A stretch of 60,453 nucleotides of DNA from Microbacterium sp. T2.11-28 (GCF_950097975.1 NZ_CATNHF010000004.1:1-60453), one strand, 5' to 3'; shown: positions 24,818 through 33,505, counted from the stretch's first letter. Made by a program: numbers and translations. The notes: generated by a model from the sequence alone, not told the origin.

Positions 24818-25420
24818 ATGGCCGAGCACGCCGTCCCGCCGCCGCGACGTCGCGGTCGCCCCCGTGGGGGCTCCGATGCTCGGAACCGCATCCTCGCCGC
24901 CGCGACGGAGGAGTTCTCCGAGAACGGCTACGACGGGGCCACCATGCGGGCCATTGCCACCCGGGCGGGTGTCGACTCGGCGCTCGTGCACCACTACTTC
25001 GGCACCAAGGCGGACCTGTTCACCGAGATCGTCGGCGCGCCGATCCGGCCGGACCTCGACATCCCCACCCTCCTCGCCGGCGACCGGGCGCGGCTGGGCG
25101 AGGCGATCGTGCGCTACATCCTGGTCCGCTTCGAGCAGCCCGAGGTGCGCCGGCGCGGGGTCCTGCTGCTGCGCAACGCGATCGGCAACCGCCTGGCGAC
25201 GCCGCTGCTGGCGGCGTTCCTGTCGCGCGAGCTGCTCGGGCGCATCACCGCCGAGCTCGGCGGCGCGGACGCCGAGCTGCGCGCGAGCCTGGCGGCGTCG
25301 CAGGTGGCGGGCATGCTGGTGGCGCGCTACATCCTCAAGCTCCCGGGGATCGCGGCCGCGTCCACCGACGAGCTCGTCGGCTGGGTCGGACCCACGATCC
25401 AGCGCTACCTCACCGAATGA
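24818..25420 (+). CDS. TetR-family transcriptional regulator
   Basis: A 200-residue regulator. After a basic N-terminus (PPPRRRGRPRGG), residues ~22-65 form the TetR helix-turn-helix: ILAAATEEFSENGYDGATMR, AIATRAGVDSALVHHYFGTK. The C-terminal ligand domain carries TetR_C features (LLRNAIGNRLATPLLAAFLS; QVAGMLVARYILKLPGIAAA). It is encoded 36 nt after DUF2804 and 10 nt before DUF4287, and may control those or the ABC exporter downstream; no operator can be assigned. Confidence 0.93.
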   Translation: MAEHAVPPPRRRGRPRGGSDARNRILAAATEEFSENGYDGATMRAIATRAGVDSALVHHYFGTKADLFTEIVGAPIRPDLDIPTLLAGDRARLGEAIVRYILVRFEQPEVRRRGVLLLRNAIGNRLATPLLAAFLSRELLGRITAELGGADAELRASLAASQVAGMLVARYILKLPGIAAASTDELVGWVGPTIQRYLTE

Positions 25421-25430
25421 AGGGATCCGC

Positions 25431-25718
25431 ATGTCGTTCCAGGCCTACCTCGACAACATCGAGGACAAGACGGGCGTGACGCCCCGACGGTTCATCGAGC
25501 TGGCAGGTGAGAAGGGGTTCGGCCCCGGCACCAAGGCGGGGGAGATCGTCGCCTGGCTCGCGGAGGACTACGGCCTCGGCCGCGGGCACGCGATGGCTCT
25601 CGTCCACGTCATCACCAAGGGGCCGAAGATCGACGCGAAGCACGTCGGCTCCGGCGGCGCGCACAGCGACGCCTCCGACACCCTGTGGCTCGACGGCAAG
25701 GCGACCAAACCCGCCTGA
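25431..25718 (+). CDS. DUF4287-domain protein
   Basis: A 95-residue protein: MSFQAYLDNIEDKTGVTPRR, then GTKAGEIVAWLAEDYGLGRG and HAMALVHVITKGPKI are the DUF4287 core, a helical fold often present in pairs with DUF5655. Function is unknown. ATG 25431 has AAGGGATCC upstream and follows the TetR stop by 10 nt, so the two are likely cotranscribed. Confidence 0.9.
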   Translation: MSFQAYLDNIEDKTGVTPRRFIELAGEKGFGPGTKAGEIVAWLAEDYGLGRGHAMALVHVITKGPKIDAKHVGSGGAHSDASDTLWLDGKATKPA

Positions 25719-25766
25719 GCAGTCCCGGCCACGAGACTCTTGACCGGGTGATCGCCGGCGCGCATA

Positions 25767-25784
25767 ATTCATCGCATGATGAAT
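25767..25784 (+). promoter_or_regulatory. Palindromic operator across the ABC exporter start codon
   Basis: ATTCATC-GCAT-GATGAAT is a perfect 7-4-7 palindrome that contains the ATG at 25776 and follows a -10-like CATAAT (25763-25768). A regulator bound here would block transcription or translation start. The MarR or TetR encoded nearby are candidates. Confidence 0.6.
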
Positions 25785-26501
25785 AACTCGGATGCCGTGC
25801 GCATCCGCGGGCTGCGCGTGCGACGCGGCAGCACCGACGTGTTCTCGGGGCTCGACGTCGACATCGCGCGCGGTGCGATCACCGGGCTGCTCGGCCCGTC
25901 CGGGTGCGGCAAGACGACCCTGATGCGCTCGATCGTCGGCGTGCAGCGGGTGGCCGGCGGCACCGTCACGGTGCTCGACCTTCCCGCCGGCACCGCCGCA
26001 CTCCGTCGGCGGGTGGCCTACGACACCCAGGCCGCCTCCGTCTACGCCGACCTCACCATCCGTCAGAACCTCCGGTCGTTCCGGCGGATCGTCGGAGCCC
26101 CGGCGTCGGACGTCGACCGGGTGCTCGACGCGGTCGGGCTGCGGGACCGCGCCGACCAGCTCGTCTCCTCGCTCAGCGGCGGCCAGGCCAGCCGGGTGTC
26201 GCTGGCGGTCGCGATGCTCGGGGCGCCCGAGCTGATCGTGCTCGACGAGCCCACGGTGGGGCTCGATCCGGTGCTCCGGGCCGACCTGTGGCAGCTGCTT
26301 CGAGGTCTCGCCGACGCGGGGACCACGCTGCTCGTCTCGAGCCACGTCATGGACGAGGCGCTCCGGTGCGACCGCCTCCTGCTCATGCGCGCCGGCCGCA
26401 TCATCGCCGACACCACCCCGGCGGGCCTGCTCGCCGACACCGGCGAGGCGGATCCCGATGCGGCCTTCCTCGCTCTGATCCGGCGCGGGGAGGCGGCATG
26501 A
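25776..26501 (+). CDS. ABC transporter ATP-binding subunit (drug-exporter type)
   Basis: A 241-residue ATPase: Walker A GPSGCGKTT, Q-loop in DTQAASVYADLT, signature LSGGQASR, Walker B LIVLDEPTVGLDP and switch His in SSHVMDE. The CcmA/DrrA-like pattern, with HVMDEALRCDRLLLMRAGRI, is that of daunorubicin/multidrug ATPases. It powers the permease encoded next, with a 4-nt ATGA overlap. ATG 25776 or 25779 could start the protein (MMNNSDAV); a palindrome covers both. Confidence 0.95.
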   Translation: MMNNSDAVRIRGLRVRRGSTDVFSGLDVDIARGAITGLLGPSGCGKTTLMRSIVGVQRVAGGTVTVLDLPAGTAALRRRVAYDTQAASVYADLTIRQNLRSFRRIVGAPASDVDRVLDAVGLRDRADQLVSSLSGGQASRVSLAVAMLGAPELIVLDEPTVGLDPVLRADLWQLLRGLADAGTTLLVSSHVMDEALRCDRLLLMRAGRIIADTTPAGLLADTGEADPDAAFLALIRRGEAA

Positions 26502-27232
26502 ACGCCGTGCGGCTGGGGGCGACGGCCGGAAGGGTGCTCCGCCAGCTCAGTCACGACCCCCGCTCGATCGCCCTCATGCTGGTCGCCCCGAGCCTGCTCG
26601 TCGGCCTCTTCGCGTGGCTCTTCAGCGACAGCGACGGGGTCTTCGACCGCGTCGGCGGGCCCATCCTCGCGCTGTTCCCGTTCGTCGTGATGTTCCTCAT
26701 CACCTCGATCACGACCCTGCGGGAGCGGCGCAGCGGAACGCTCGAGCGTCTGATGACGACGCCCCTCGGCAAGGCGGACTTCATCCTCGGCTACGCCCTC
26801 GCCTTCGGGCTCATGGCGACGCTGCAGGCGGTCGTGACGGTGACCTTCGCCGTCGCGGTGTGCGGGCTGGAGGTCGAGGGTGCGATCTGGCTGCTCGGCC
26901 TCGTCGCCGTCGTCGACGCCCTGCTCGGAACCGCTCTCGGGCTCCTCGCGAGCGCATTCGCCCGCACCGAGTTCCAGGCGGTCCAGTTCATGCCGGTGCT
27001 CGTGTTCCCGCAGATCATCCTCGGCGGGCTCTTCATGCCCCGCGACCAGATGCCCGACGTGCTCTACGCGATCAGCGACTGGCTGCCCCTCAGTCATGCG
27101 ATCGACGCGGTGGCCGCCGTCGCCGCGGGTGACGACGGTGGCGAGGTGGCGCGCCCCCTGCTGATCGTCGGCGCCTTCACCGTCGGCGCCCTGGTGCTGG
27201 CCGCCCTCACGCTGCGACGCCGGACGCCCTGA
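26498..27232 (+). CDS. ABC-2 type permease, partner of the ATPase
   Basis: A 244-residue ABC-2 membrane protein with about six hydrophobic segments (IALMLVAPSLLVGLFAWLF; ILALFPFVVMFLITSITTLR; LIVGAFTVGALVLAALTL). The ERRSGTLERLMTTPLGKADF motif between helices 2 and 3 is the ABC-2/DrrB coupling helix. With the ATPase it should export a hydrophobic compound. The start overlaps the ATPase stop. A divergently oriented MarR regulator gene ends 37 nt away, on the opposite strand. Confidence 0.93.
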   Translation: MNAVRLGATAGRVLRQLSHDPRSIALMLVAPSLLVGLFAWLFSDSDGVFDRVGGPILALFPFVVMFLITSITTLRERRSGTLERLMTTPLGKADFILGYALAFGLMATLQAVVTVTFAVAVCGLEVEGAIWLLGLVAVVDALLGTALGLLASAFARTEFQAVQFMPVLVFPQIILGGLFMPRDQMPDVLYAISDWLPLSHAIDAVAAVAAGDDGGEVARPLLIVGAFTVGALVLAALTLRRRTP

Positions 27233-27268
27233 GCACCCCGACGGATGCGGGCCGGCCGGCGAGCCCGG

Positions 27269-27709
27269 TCAGCGCCGTTCGCGCAGCTTCGTGGTGATGC
27301 TGTGCAGCTGGGCGAGCTCGTGGTCGTCGAGCACCGACATGCGCTCGGCGATCGACTGGCCGTGACGGGTCGCGATGCGGCGGAAGGCGGCCAGGCCGGC
27401 CTCGGTCGCCCGCACCAGCGCGCCGCGGCCGTCGTCCGGGTCGGGGCACTTCGTGATGAGCCCGCGGGCGACCATGCGGTCCACCAGCCGCGACACGCTC
27501 GGCTGGCTGATGAGCATGTTGGCGGTGACGTCGCGCAGTCTGGCCGCGTTCTGCTCCCCGCGCGCGACGGTGAGCATGACGTCGTACTCGGCCTGCGTGA
27601 GGTCGTCGCCGCTGAAGTCGTCGCTGATCTCGCTGAGCACCTCGTGCTGCGCGCGGAACAGACTCTCCCATGCCGCGATGGCGAGGCGTCGGTCCGTCAT
27701 GGCGTCCAC
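27269..27709 (-). CDS. MarR-family transcriptional regulator
   Basis: A 146-residue winged-helix regulator: LTQAEYDVMLTVARGEQNAA, RLRDVTANMLISQPSVSRLV (recognition helix), DRMVARGLITKCPDPDDGRG (wing with the DxRG element). MarR proteins usually release DNA on binding phenolic or drug ligands. It converges on the ABC exporter operon, which it is well placed to regulate. ATG 27709 gives MDAMTDRR; ATG 27700 is equally possible. Confidence 0.94.
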   Translation of the reverse strand: MDAMTDRRLAIAAWESLFRAQHEVLSEISDDFSGDDLTQAEYDVMLTVARGEQNAARLRDVTANMLISQPSVSRLVDRMVARGLITKCPDPDDGRGALVRATEAGLAAFRRIATRHGQSIAERMSVLDDHELAQLHSITTKLRERR

Positions 27710-27735
27710 TTTAGCCCGCCCATAGGCTGGACGGC

Positions 27736-29517
27736 ATGGGACGGATCTGGCGGATTCTCGCGGTGTGCATGCTCGTCATGGCGGCCTCCGCCGCCGCTGC
27801 GGCGCCCGCCTCCGCCGACGTCGACGACTTCGTCTTCGACCGGATGACGGCCGACTACACCCTGACGCGCGCCGACGACGGCACGAGCAGGCTGCGCGTG
27901 GTCGAGCAGCTCGTGGCGCGCTTCCCCGATGCCGATCAGAACCGCGGCATCCGGCGCTCGATCCCCGAGTCGTACAACGGGCAGCCGCTGCGTCCGCACG
28001 CGATCTCGGTGACCGACGAGAACGGGGCTGCCCGCCCGATGGAGACGGAGTCCGACGACGGCGCCTTCCACATCGTCTCGCGCGCCGACGAGTACCTCCG
28101 CGGCGTGCAGACCTTCGTCCTCACCTACGAGCTCGAGAACGTCGTGTGGGACTTCCCCGACACGGGCCTGGAGTTCTACTGGGACGTCAACGGCGTCGAT
28201 TGGGCGCAGCCGTTCGGGGAGGTCGAGGCGCGCCTGCACCTCGACGCCGAGCTCACCGCCGCGCTCACCGGCGACGCCGCGTGCTACCAGGGCGTGCAGG
28301 ACAGCGGCGACCCGTGCGCGTCGATCGTCCAGGATGCCGAGGGCGCGGGCTCGGTGATCACCGCCCGCGCCGACGACCTCGGCCCGGGAGAGAACCTCAC
28401 CCTGGCGGTGGGGTTCGCCGACGGCACCTTCGCCCTCTTCGACACGTCCTATCTGGCCTCGCCGTTCGGGTGGCTGCAGGGGATCGCGGGGGTGGGCCTG
28501 CTGGGCGCCGCGGCGCTCGCCGTGCGGTCGCGACGACGCGCCCTGGCCGACGAGCCGGGGCGGCCGACGATCATCGCCGAGTACAACCCGCCCCCGGGGA
28601 TCGATGCCCTCGAGAGCGCGGTGCTCCTGGGGCAGCAGACGAAGGCGATCCCCGCGGAGGTGCTCGAACAGGCCGTCGTCGGATCGATCCGGATCGTCGA
28701 GGGGGAGAAGCGCTGGTTCGGCGGACCCCGGCTGATCGCCGAGCTGGTCGACCCGTCGCTCGCCGACGCCGACGGGCGCATGCTCCTCGGCGGGCTCTTC
28801 CCACGGGGCGTCCCGGGCGAGCAGTACGAGTTCGGACGGCAGGACACGCGGCTGTCGAAGGTCGCGCAGAAGATCCTGAAGGATGCCGAGCGCGAGCTGA
28901 AGCGCCGCCGGCTCCGCCGCGAGGTGCCGGCCGGCGCGCGGGCGTGGCCGGTCGTGGCCGCGGTCGTCGCGGGCGGGGCGGTGTTCTTCCTGGGGCTCGC
29001 GGCGCTGTCGGCGGGCGTTCATCCGGCGATCCCGGTGACGCTGATGGTGCTCGCGGGCATCGTGTTCACGGGCGTGATCATCGTGGTCGCGCGCTCGCCG
29101 CTGACGGCCGCCGGCGCCGAGGTCCGGGATCATCTGAAGGGCCTCAAGGAGTTCATCGCCTGGGCGGAGGCGGATCGCATCCGCATGCTCCAGTCGCCGG
29201 AGGGCGCCGAGCGCGTGGCGATCGACGTGGACGATCCGCGGCAGAAGCTGCAGCTGTACGAGCGGCTGCTGCCCTACGCCGTCGTCTTCGGTCAGGAGAA
29301 GGAGTGGTCCGCGCACCTGGCTGTGCTCTACGCGGCGACGGGCGCTGCGGGCCCCTACTGGTACGCGGGCAGCGGTGCCTTCGACGCGTCGGCCTTCGCA
29401 TCGGGGATCGGCTCGCTCTCGGCGGCCGCGAGCTCGTCGTCGTCGACCTCGGGCGGCTCGAGCGGCGGCGGCAGCTCCGGCGGCGGCGGTGGCGGCGGAG
29501 GAGGCGGCGGCGTCTGA
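27736..29517 (+). CDS. DUF2207 membrane protein with glycine-rich tail
   Basis: A 593-residue membrane protein. A signal peptide (ILAVCMLVMAASAAAAAPAS) leads to an extracytoplasmic DUF2207 domain (YTLTRADDGTSRLRVVEQLV; RGIRRSIPESYNG), a transmembrane helix near 250 (IAGVGLLGAAALAVRSRRRA), a cytoplasmic segment, two more helices around 410-460 (VVAAVVAGGAVFFLGLAALS; IPVTLMVLAGIVFTGVIIVV), and a C-terminus of Ser then Gly repeats (SSGGGSSGGGGGGGGGG). The family is common in bacteria, with unknown role, and the Gly tail is typical of it. ATG 27736 is divergent from marR by 26 nt. Confidence 0.92.
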   Translation: MGRIWRILAVCMLVMAASAAAAAPASADVDDFVFDRMTADYTLTRADDGTSRLRVVEQLVARFPDADQNRGIRRSIPESYNGQPLRPHAISVTDENGAARPMETESDDGAFHIVSRADEYLRGVQTFVLTYELENVVWDFPDTGLEFYWDVNGVDWAQPFGEVEARLHLDAELTAALTGDAACYQGVQDSGDPCASIVQDAEGAGSVITARADDLGPGENLTLAVGFADGTFALFDTSYLASPFGWLQGIAGVGLLGAAALAVRSRRRALADEPGRPTIIAEYNPPPGIDALESAVLLGQQTKAIPAEVLEQAVVGSIRIVEGEKRWFGGPRLIAELVDPSLADADGRMLLGGLFPRGVPGEQYEFGRQDTRLSKVAQKILKDAERELKRRRLRREVPAGARAWPVVAAVVAGGAVFFLGLAALSAGVHPAIPVTLMVLAGIVFTGVIIVVARSPLTAAGAEVRDHLKGLKEFIAWAEADRIRMLQSPEGAERVAIDVDDPRQKLQLYERLLPYAVVFGQEKEWSAHLAVLYAATGAAGPYWYAGSGAFDASAFASGIGSLSAAASSSSSTSGGSSGGGSSGGGGGGGGGGGV

Positions 29518-29662
29518 TCCGTCCCCGGCGTCGTTGCGCGCCGCTCGAGCTGAATGGATGACACTCGTCGTCGCCTCGACGGCCGGGAACCGACGACGAC
29601 TGTCATCGATCCCGTCGCGGGACCCCGACGACGGCTGCGGGGCGGCGGGACCGGGCAAGAGT

Positions 29663-29696
29663 AAGGGCCGGTCGGAGAGGCTTCCGACCGGCCCTT
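29663..29696 (+). terminator. Terminator hairpin after the DUF2207 gene
   Basis: AAGGGCCGGTCGGA (29663-29676) and TCCGACCGGCCCTT (29683-29696) make a perfect 14-bp stem with loop GAGGCT. It is 146 nt past the DUF2207 stop and immediately before the structured RNA candidate. Confidence 0.75.
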
Positions 29697-29699
29697 GTC

Positions 29700-29820
29700 C
29701 CTTGCACCAAGAGTGTCCTGCAATCACATGTCGGTAGCTGCCACAGCAAAACAACTACCGTGCGAGCACTCTATAACGACGAGATAACGGCCACAAGCGT
29801 TTGCCGTTATCTTTTTGTGA
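29700..29820 (+). ncRNA. Candidate structured small RNA with intrinsic terminator
   Basis: This AT-richer block inside a 387-nt gap can fold into nested helices: outer AGAGTG (29710-29715) with CACTCT (29767-29772), inner CGGTAG (29732-29737) with CTACCG (29755-29760). It is followed by a textbook intrinsic terminator, AGATAACGGC (29782-29791)/GCCGTTATCT (29803-29812) with a T run 29812-29816. There is no convincing ORF. It does not match tmRNA, 4.5S, 6S or 6C RNA in any way I can see. The alternative is a long 3' UTR of the DUF2207 gene or a leader whose gene has been lost. Confidence 0.5.
29782..29816 (+). terminator. Intrinsic terminator with U run
   Basis: AGATAACGGC (29782-29791) and GCCGTTATCT (29803-29812) give a perfect 10-bp stem with an 11-nt loop, followed by TTTTT (29812-29816). 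U-tailed terminators like this are rare elsewhere in the window, which supports a dedicated transcript ending here. Confidence 0.85.
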
Positions 29821-29904
29821 TTCTTTTCTCATCCATGGCGTACACCCAGCCGGGGCGAGGCTCCGCGCGGGAATCCTCACCGCCTCCGCCGGGTTGGGGA
29901 GGGC

Positions 29905-30561
29905 ATGACCACCATCGGAATCATCGGCGCAGGACACATCGGCTCGCAGCTCGCCCGGGCCTTCACCCGGCTCGGCGACGAGGTGGTGATCGCGAACTCG
30001 CGCGGCCCCGAGACCCTCGCCGGTCTCATCGAGGAGCTCGGCCCCACAGCCCGCGCCGCCACGGCGGACGAGGCGGCGGCCGCCGGCGAGGTCGTCGTGG
30101 TGACCGTTCCGCTCTCGGCCTACCGGGAGGTCCCGGTCGAGCCGCTCGAGGGCAAGATCGTGCTCGACACCAACAACTACTACTGGGAGCGCGACGGCCA
30201 CATCCCCGCGCTGGACAGCGGCGAGGCCACGACGTCGGGTCTCCTGCAGGAGCACCTCGCCGGCGCGAAGGTCGTGAAGGCGTTCAACCACATCATGGCC
30301 GCGGAGATCACGACGGCCGGCACTCCCGCGGGGACGCCCGGCCGCCGCGCGCTCGGCACGGCATCGGACTTCCCCGAGGCCATCTCCTACGTCACCGATC
30401 TGTACGACCGGCTCGGCTTCGACACCGTCTCGGTGGGACCGCTGTCGGAGTCGTGGCGGCTCGAGCGCGACCGTCCCGCCTACGTGACGCGTCAGGATGC
30501 GGCACAGCTGCGCGACAACCTCGCCGCCGCGTTCCGCGTGCGCCCCGAAGACGCGGCCTGA
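29905..30561 (+). CDS. NADPH-dependent F420 reductase-like (NADP oxidoreductase, coenzyme F420-dependent)
   Basis: A 218-residue Rossmann protein: GIIGAGHIGSQLARAFTRLG (dinucleotide motif GxGxxG), NSRGPETL (NADP-phosphate-binding loop), VVVTVPLSAY, LDTNNYYWERDGHIPALD, KVVKAFNHI and ALGTASDFPEA. This is the F420-dependent NADP oxidoreductase-like family, many members of which act with NADPH alone on other substrates. ATG 29905 has GGGGAGGGC directly upstream. It is followed by an acyl-CoA ligase gene 94 nt away. Confidence 0.88.
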   Translation: MTTIGIIGAGHIGSQLARAFTRLGDEVVIANSRGPETLAGLIEELGPTARAATADEAAAAGEVVVVTVPLSAYREVPVEPLEGKIVLDTNNYYWERDGHIPALDSGEATTSGLLQEHLAGAKVVKAFNHIMAAEITTAGTPAGTPGRRALGTASDFPEAISYVTDLYDRLGFDTVSVGPLSESWRLERDRPAYVTRQDAAQLRDNLAAAFRVRPEDAA

Positions 30562-30655
30562 CCGCTTCGCACCACCGCCCGCCGCGCGCGCAGCCCACGG
30601 GCGCGGCGGGCGCTCTCGCAGGTTCGTCGGGGACGGGCGCAGTAGCGTGGCCCCC

Positions 30656-32449
30656 ATGCAGCGACCCGCGCCCGAGCCCGCCCCGCGCCCCGAGCGCGAC
30701 TCCGCACCCAGTCCGTCAGCCGGCGGCGCACCGGGCCCGTCACCCCGCGGCGAGGGGGATCGTCCGTGGCTGGCCGCCTACGCCGACGGCGTGCCCCACG
30801 ACATCGGTCCGGTGACCGAGACGCTCGTCGACCTGCTCACCGCCTCCGTCGCCCACTACGGCAAGAAGACCGCGCTCGAGTTCTTCGGCGCGACGACCAC
30901 CTACGCGGAGCTCGGCGAGCGGGTCGAGCGCGCGGCGGCGGGCCTGCGCGCCCTCGGTGTGTCCCGGGGCGACCGCGTGGCGCTCGTGCTCCCGAACTGC
31001 CCCGACCACGTCGTGGCCTTCTACGCGATCCTGCGCCTGGGCGCGATCGTCGTCGAGCACAACCCGCTCTACACCGCCCGGGAGCTGCGGCACCAGTTCG
31101 AGGTGCACGGCGCCAAGGTCGCCGTCGTGTGGGACAAGGCGGCCGACACCGTCGCGGGGCTTCCCGACGACATCCGGCCGGACCACGTGGTCTCCGTCGA
31201 CCTCACCCGGGGCATGCCGCTGCGCACCCGGCTCGCCCTCCGCGTGCCGATCGCCCGGGCGCGGACGGCGCGCTCGGCGCTGACGTCGCGTCCCACCGCG
31301 CGGGGCATCGTGCCCTGGACGCGCGTGGCGGCGTCGCGACGGCTGTCCCGGCGCGTGCCGCGGCCCGGCATCGACGACATCGCGCTCCTGCAGCTCACGA
31401 GCGGGACGACCGGGGTCCCCAAGGCGGCGATGCTGTCGCACCGCAATCTGCGGGCGAACGCCGCGCAGGGGCGCGCGTGGCTCCCGGGCCTGCACGACGG
31501 CGCCGAGGTCGTCTACGCCGTGCTCCCGCTGTTCCACGCCTACGGGCTGACGCTGTGCCTCACCTTCGCCATGTCGATCGGGGCCACGCTCGTCCTGTTC
31601 CCGAAGTTCGACCTCGACCTCGTGATCGCGGCCGCGCGGGTGTCGCCTCCGACCTTCCTTCCCGCCGTCCCGCCCATCTACGACGCCCTGGCCCGCGCGA
31701 GCGTGCAGGGTCGGGTCGACCTCAGCGGGGTCCGCTTCGCCATCTCCGGCGCCATGAGCCTCCCCGTCTCCACCGTGACCCGCTGGGAGGAGGCCACCGG
31801 GGGCCTGCTCGTCGAGGGATACGGCATGACCGAGACGTCGCCGGTCGCGCTGGGCAACCCCGCCGGTCCCTCCCGCCGCCCGGGCACGGTGGGCGTGCCC
31901 TTCCCGAGCACCGAGGCGCGCGTGGTCGATCCGGACGATCCGTCCTCGCTGCGCGGACCGGGCGAGGAGGGCGAGCTGCTCCTTCGCGGACCCCAGGTGT
32001 TCCAGGGCTACTGGAACAGCCCCGACGAGACGGCCGCAGTGCTCCTGCCGGACGGATGGCTGCGCACCGGCGACATCGTGACGATGTCGGAGGACGGCTT
32101 CGTCACGATCGTCGACCGGCTGAAGGAGCTGATCATCACCGGCGGCTTCAACGTGAGCCCGAGCGAGGTCGAGCAGGCGCTGATGCTCCACCCCGACGTG
32201 GCGGAGGCCGCGGTGGTGGGGCTGCGCCGCGCCGGCGGCGGCGAGGACGTCACGGCGGCCGTCGTCGTCCGCGACGGCGCCGTGTTCGATGCGGGGGCGC
32301 TGCGCGACTTCGCCCGCACCCACCTCACGCCCTACAAGGTGCCCAAGCGGATCGTCGCGGTCGACGCGCTCCCGCGCAACCAGGTCGGCAAGGTGCTGCG
32401 CCGGGTGGTGCGGGACTCCCTCGACGACAGCGGAGCCCGCTCCGCCTGA
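30656..32449 (+). CDS. Long-chain fatty-acid--CoA ligase (AMP-binding)
   Basis: A 597-residue acyl-CoA synthetase activating fatty acids via an acyl-adenylate. ANL motifs: LLQLTSGTTGVPKAAMLSHR (P-loop), VEGYGMTETSPVALGNP, GWLRTGDIVTMSEDG (hinge Asp), LKELIITGGFNVSP, and the catalytic Lys in PRNQVGKVLRRV. The first ~45 residues are a Pro/Ser-rich extension; ATG 30656 is the most likely start, though a shorter form could begin within this tail. Acts in the cytoplasm or at the membrane face. A perfect inverted repeat overlaps its 3' end. Confidence 0.94.
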   Translation: MQRPAPEPAPRPERDSAPSPSAGGAPGPSPRGEGDRPWLAAYADGVPHDIGPVTETLVDLLTASVAHYGKKTALEFFGATTTYAELGERVERAAAGLRALGVSRGDRVALVLPNCPDHVVAFYAILRLGAIVVEHNPLYTARELRHQFEVHGAKVAVVWDKAADTVAGLPDDIRPDHVVSVDLTRGMPLRTRLALRVPIARARTARSALTSRPTARGIVPWTRVAASRRLSRRVPRPGIDDIALLQLTSGTTGVPKAAMLSHRNLRANAAQGRAWLPGLHDGAEVVYAVLPLFHAYGLTLCLTFAMSIGATLVLFPKFDLDLVIAAARVSPPTFLPAVPPIYDALARASVQGRVDLSGVRFAISGAMSLPVSTVTRWEEATGGLLVEGYGMTETSPVALGNPAGPSRRPGTVGVPFPSTEARVVDPDDPSSLRGPGEEGELLLRGPQVFQGYWNSPDETAAVLLPDGWLRTGDIVTMSEDGFVTIVDRLKELIITGGFNVSPSEVEQALMLHPDVAEAAVVGLRRAGGGEDVTAAVVVRDGAVFDAGALRDFARTHLTPYKVPKRIVAVDALPRNQVGKVLRRVVRDSLDDSGARSA

Positions 32450-32479
32450 CGTCGAGGAGGTCTGGCGGAGCGGGCTCCG
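32431..32479. terminator. Bidirectional terminator overlapping the acyl-CoA ligase 3' end
   Basis: CGGAGCCCGCTCCGCC (32431-32446) and GGCGGAGCGGGCTCCG (32464-32479) are perfect 16-nt inverted arms with a 17-nt loop, placed between convergent genes. The left arm is inside the last codons of the ligase. Confidence 0.8.
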
Positions 32480-32503
32480 GGTGAGCGGGTCGTCGCGGCG
32501 GGA

Positions 32504-33505
32504 TCAGTACCAGCCGACGGACTGCGAGTGGTCCCAGGCGCCGCAGGGCGTGCCGTAGCGGCCGTCGATGTAGCCGAGGCCCCAGCGGATCTGCGTCGCG
32601 GCGCTGTTCTCCCAGTCGCTCCCGGCGCTGGCCATCTTGCTGCCGGGGAGCGCCTGCGGGATGCCGTACGCACCGCTGGACGCGTTGTACGCGCGGTAGT
32701 TCCAGCCCGACTCCTTCTGCCACAGCTTCTCGAGGCAGCTGAACTGGTCCGAGCTCCAGCCGCGGTCGGCCACGAGCGCGCGCGCGGTCGCCTTGGCGCC
32801 CGCGACGGAGTTGTCGCCGGACGAGGCGGCCGAGCCGCCGCTGACCGAACCCGAACCCGAACCCGAGCCCGAGCCCGAGCCCGAGCTCGACGCGGAGGCC
32901 TCGGCGGCGGCCGCCTCCTCGGCGGCCTTCTTCGCAGCCGCCTCGGCAGCGGCCTTCTTGGCGGCGGCCTTCTTGGCGGCGATCTCTGCCGCCTTCTTCT
33001 TCTCGGCCTTCTCGAGGCGCTGGAGCAGCGACGCGGTCGCCTTCTCCACCTGCGCGGTGTCGCCCGCGGCGTCGGCGGTGCTGGCCGGCAGCAGCAGCAC
33101 CGGGGTCACGGCGATCGTCTGCAGCTGCTCCACGTGCTCCTCGAGCACCGAGGTGTCGATCGTGGTCGCGCCGGCGACGTCGAGCTTCTTCTTCTCGACC
33201 TTCGCGGCGACCTTGTCCTCGGCGGCCTCGGCCGCGGCGATCGCGTCCTCCGCGTCGTCGAGTGCAGCCTCCGCGTCGTCGACGATGGCGTCGAGCGGCT
33301 CGGTGGCGAGCGTCGCGGCCTCCTCGGAGACGAACGGCGCGATGGCGGCCGTGTCGGTGTCGGCGTAGGCGGCGACCGCGACGCGGGCGGCCGGCTCATC
33401 CTGCGCGGCGTGGGCGGCGGTGGACATCCCTCCCGCGATGCCGAGGCCGAGCGTGAGAGCGACGGCGGTGGACAGAGTGGAACGGCGGGAGGAGAGCAGG
33501 CGCAT
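32504..33505 (-). CDS. Secreted transglycosylase-like (aggregation-promoting-factor type) protein
   Basis: A 333-residue exported protein. Signal peptide (LSTAVALTLGLGIAGGMSTA then AHAAQD), a long Ala/Lys/Glu coiled-coil stretch (~170-205, KKAAAKKAAAEAAAKKA), a Gly-Ser repeat linker (SGSGSGSGSGSVSGG), and a C-terminal ~85-residue lysozyme-like domain: FSCLEKLWQKESGWNYRAYN, SSGAYGIPQALPGSKMASAG, WGLGYIDGRYGTPCGAWDHS. Glu in KESGW is the catalytic candidate. Such proteins bind or cut peptidoglycan in actinobacteria. ATG 33505; direct repeats lie upstream. Its name in databases varies (lytic transglycosylase, APF-like). Confidence 0.9.
   Translation of the reverse strand: MRLLSSRRSTLSTAVALTLGLGIAGGMSTAAHAAQDEPAARVAVAAYADTDTAAIAPFVSEEAATLATEPLDAIVDDAEAALDDAEDAIAAAEAAEDKVAAKVEKKKLDVAGATTIDTSVLEEHVEQLQTIAVTPVLLLPASTADAAGDTAQVEKATASLLQRLEKAEKKKAAEIAAKKAAAKKAAAEAAAKKAAEEAAAAEASASSSGSGSGSGSGSGSVSGGSAASSGDNSVAGAKATARALVADRGWSSDQFSCLEKLWQKESGWNYRAYNASSGAYGIPQALPGSKMASAGSDWENSAATQIRWGLGYIDGRYGTPCGAWDHSQSVGWY

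Noticed and set aside
29640..29820. tmRNA, 6S or 6C RNA
   Set aside because: No tRNA-like ends or tag frame, no 6S-type open bubble, and no paired C-rich loops.
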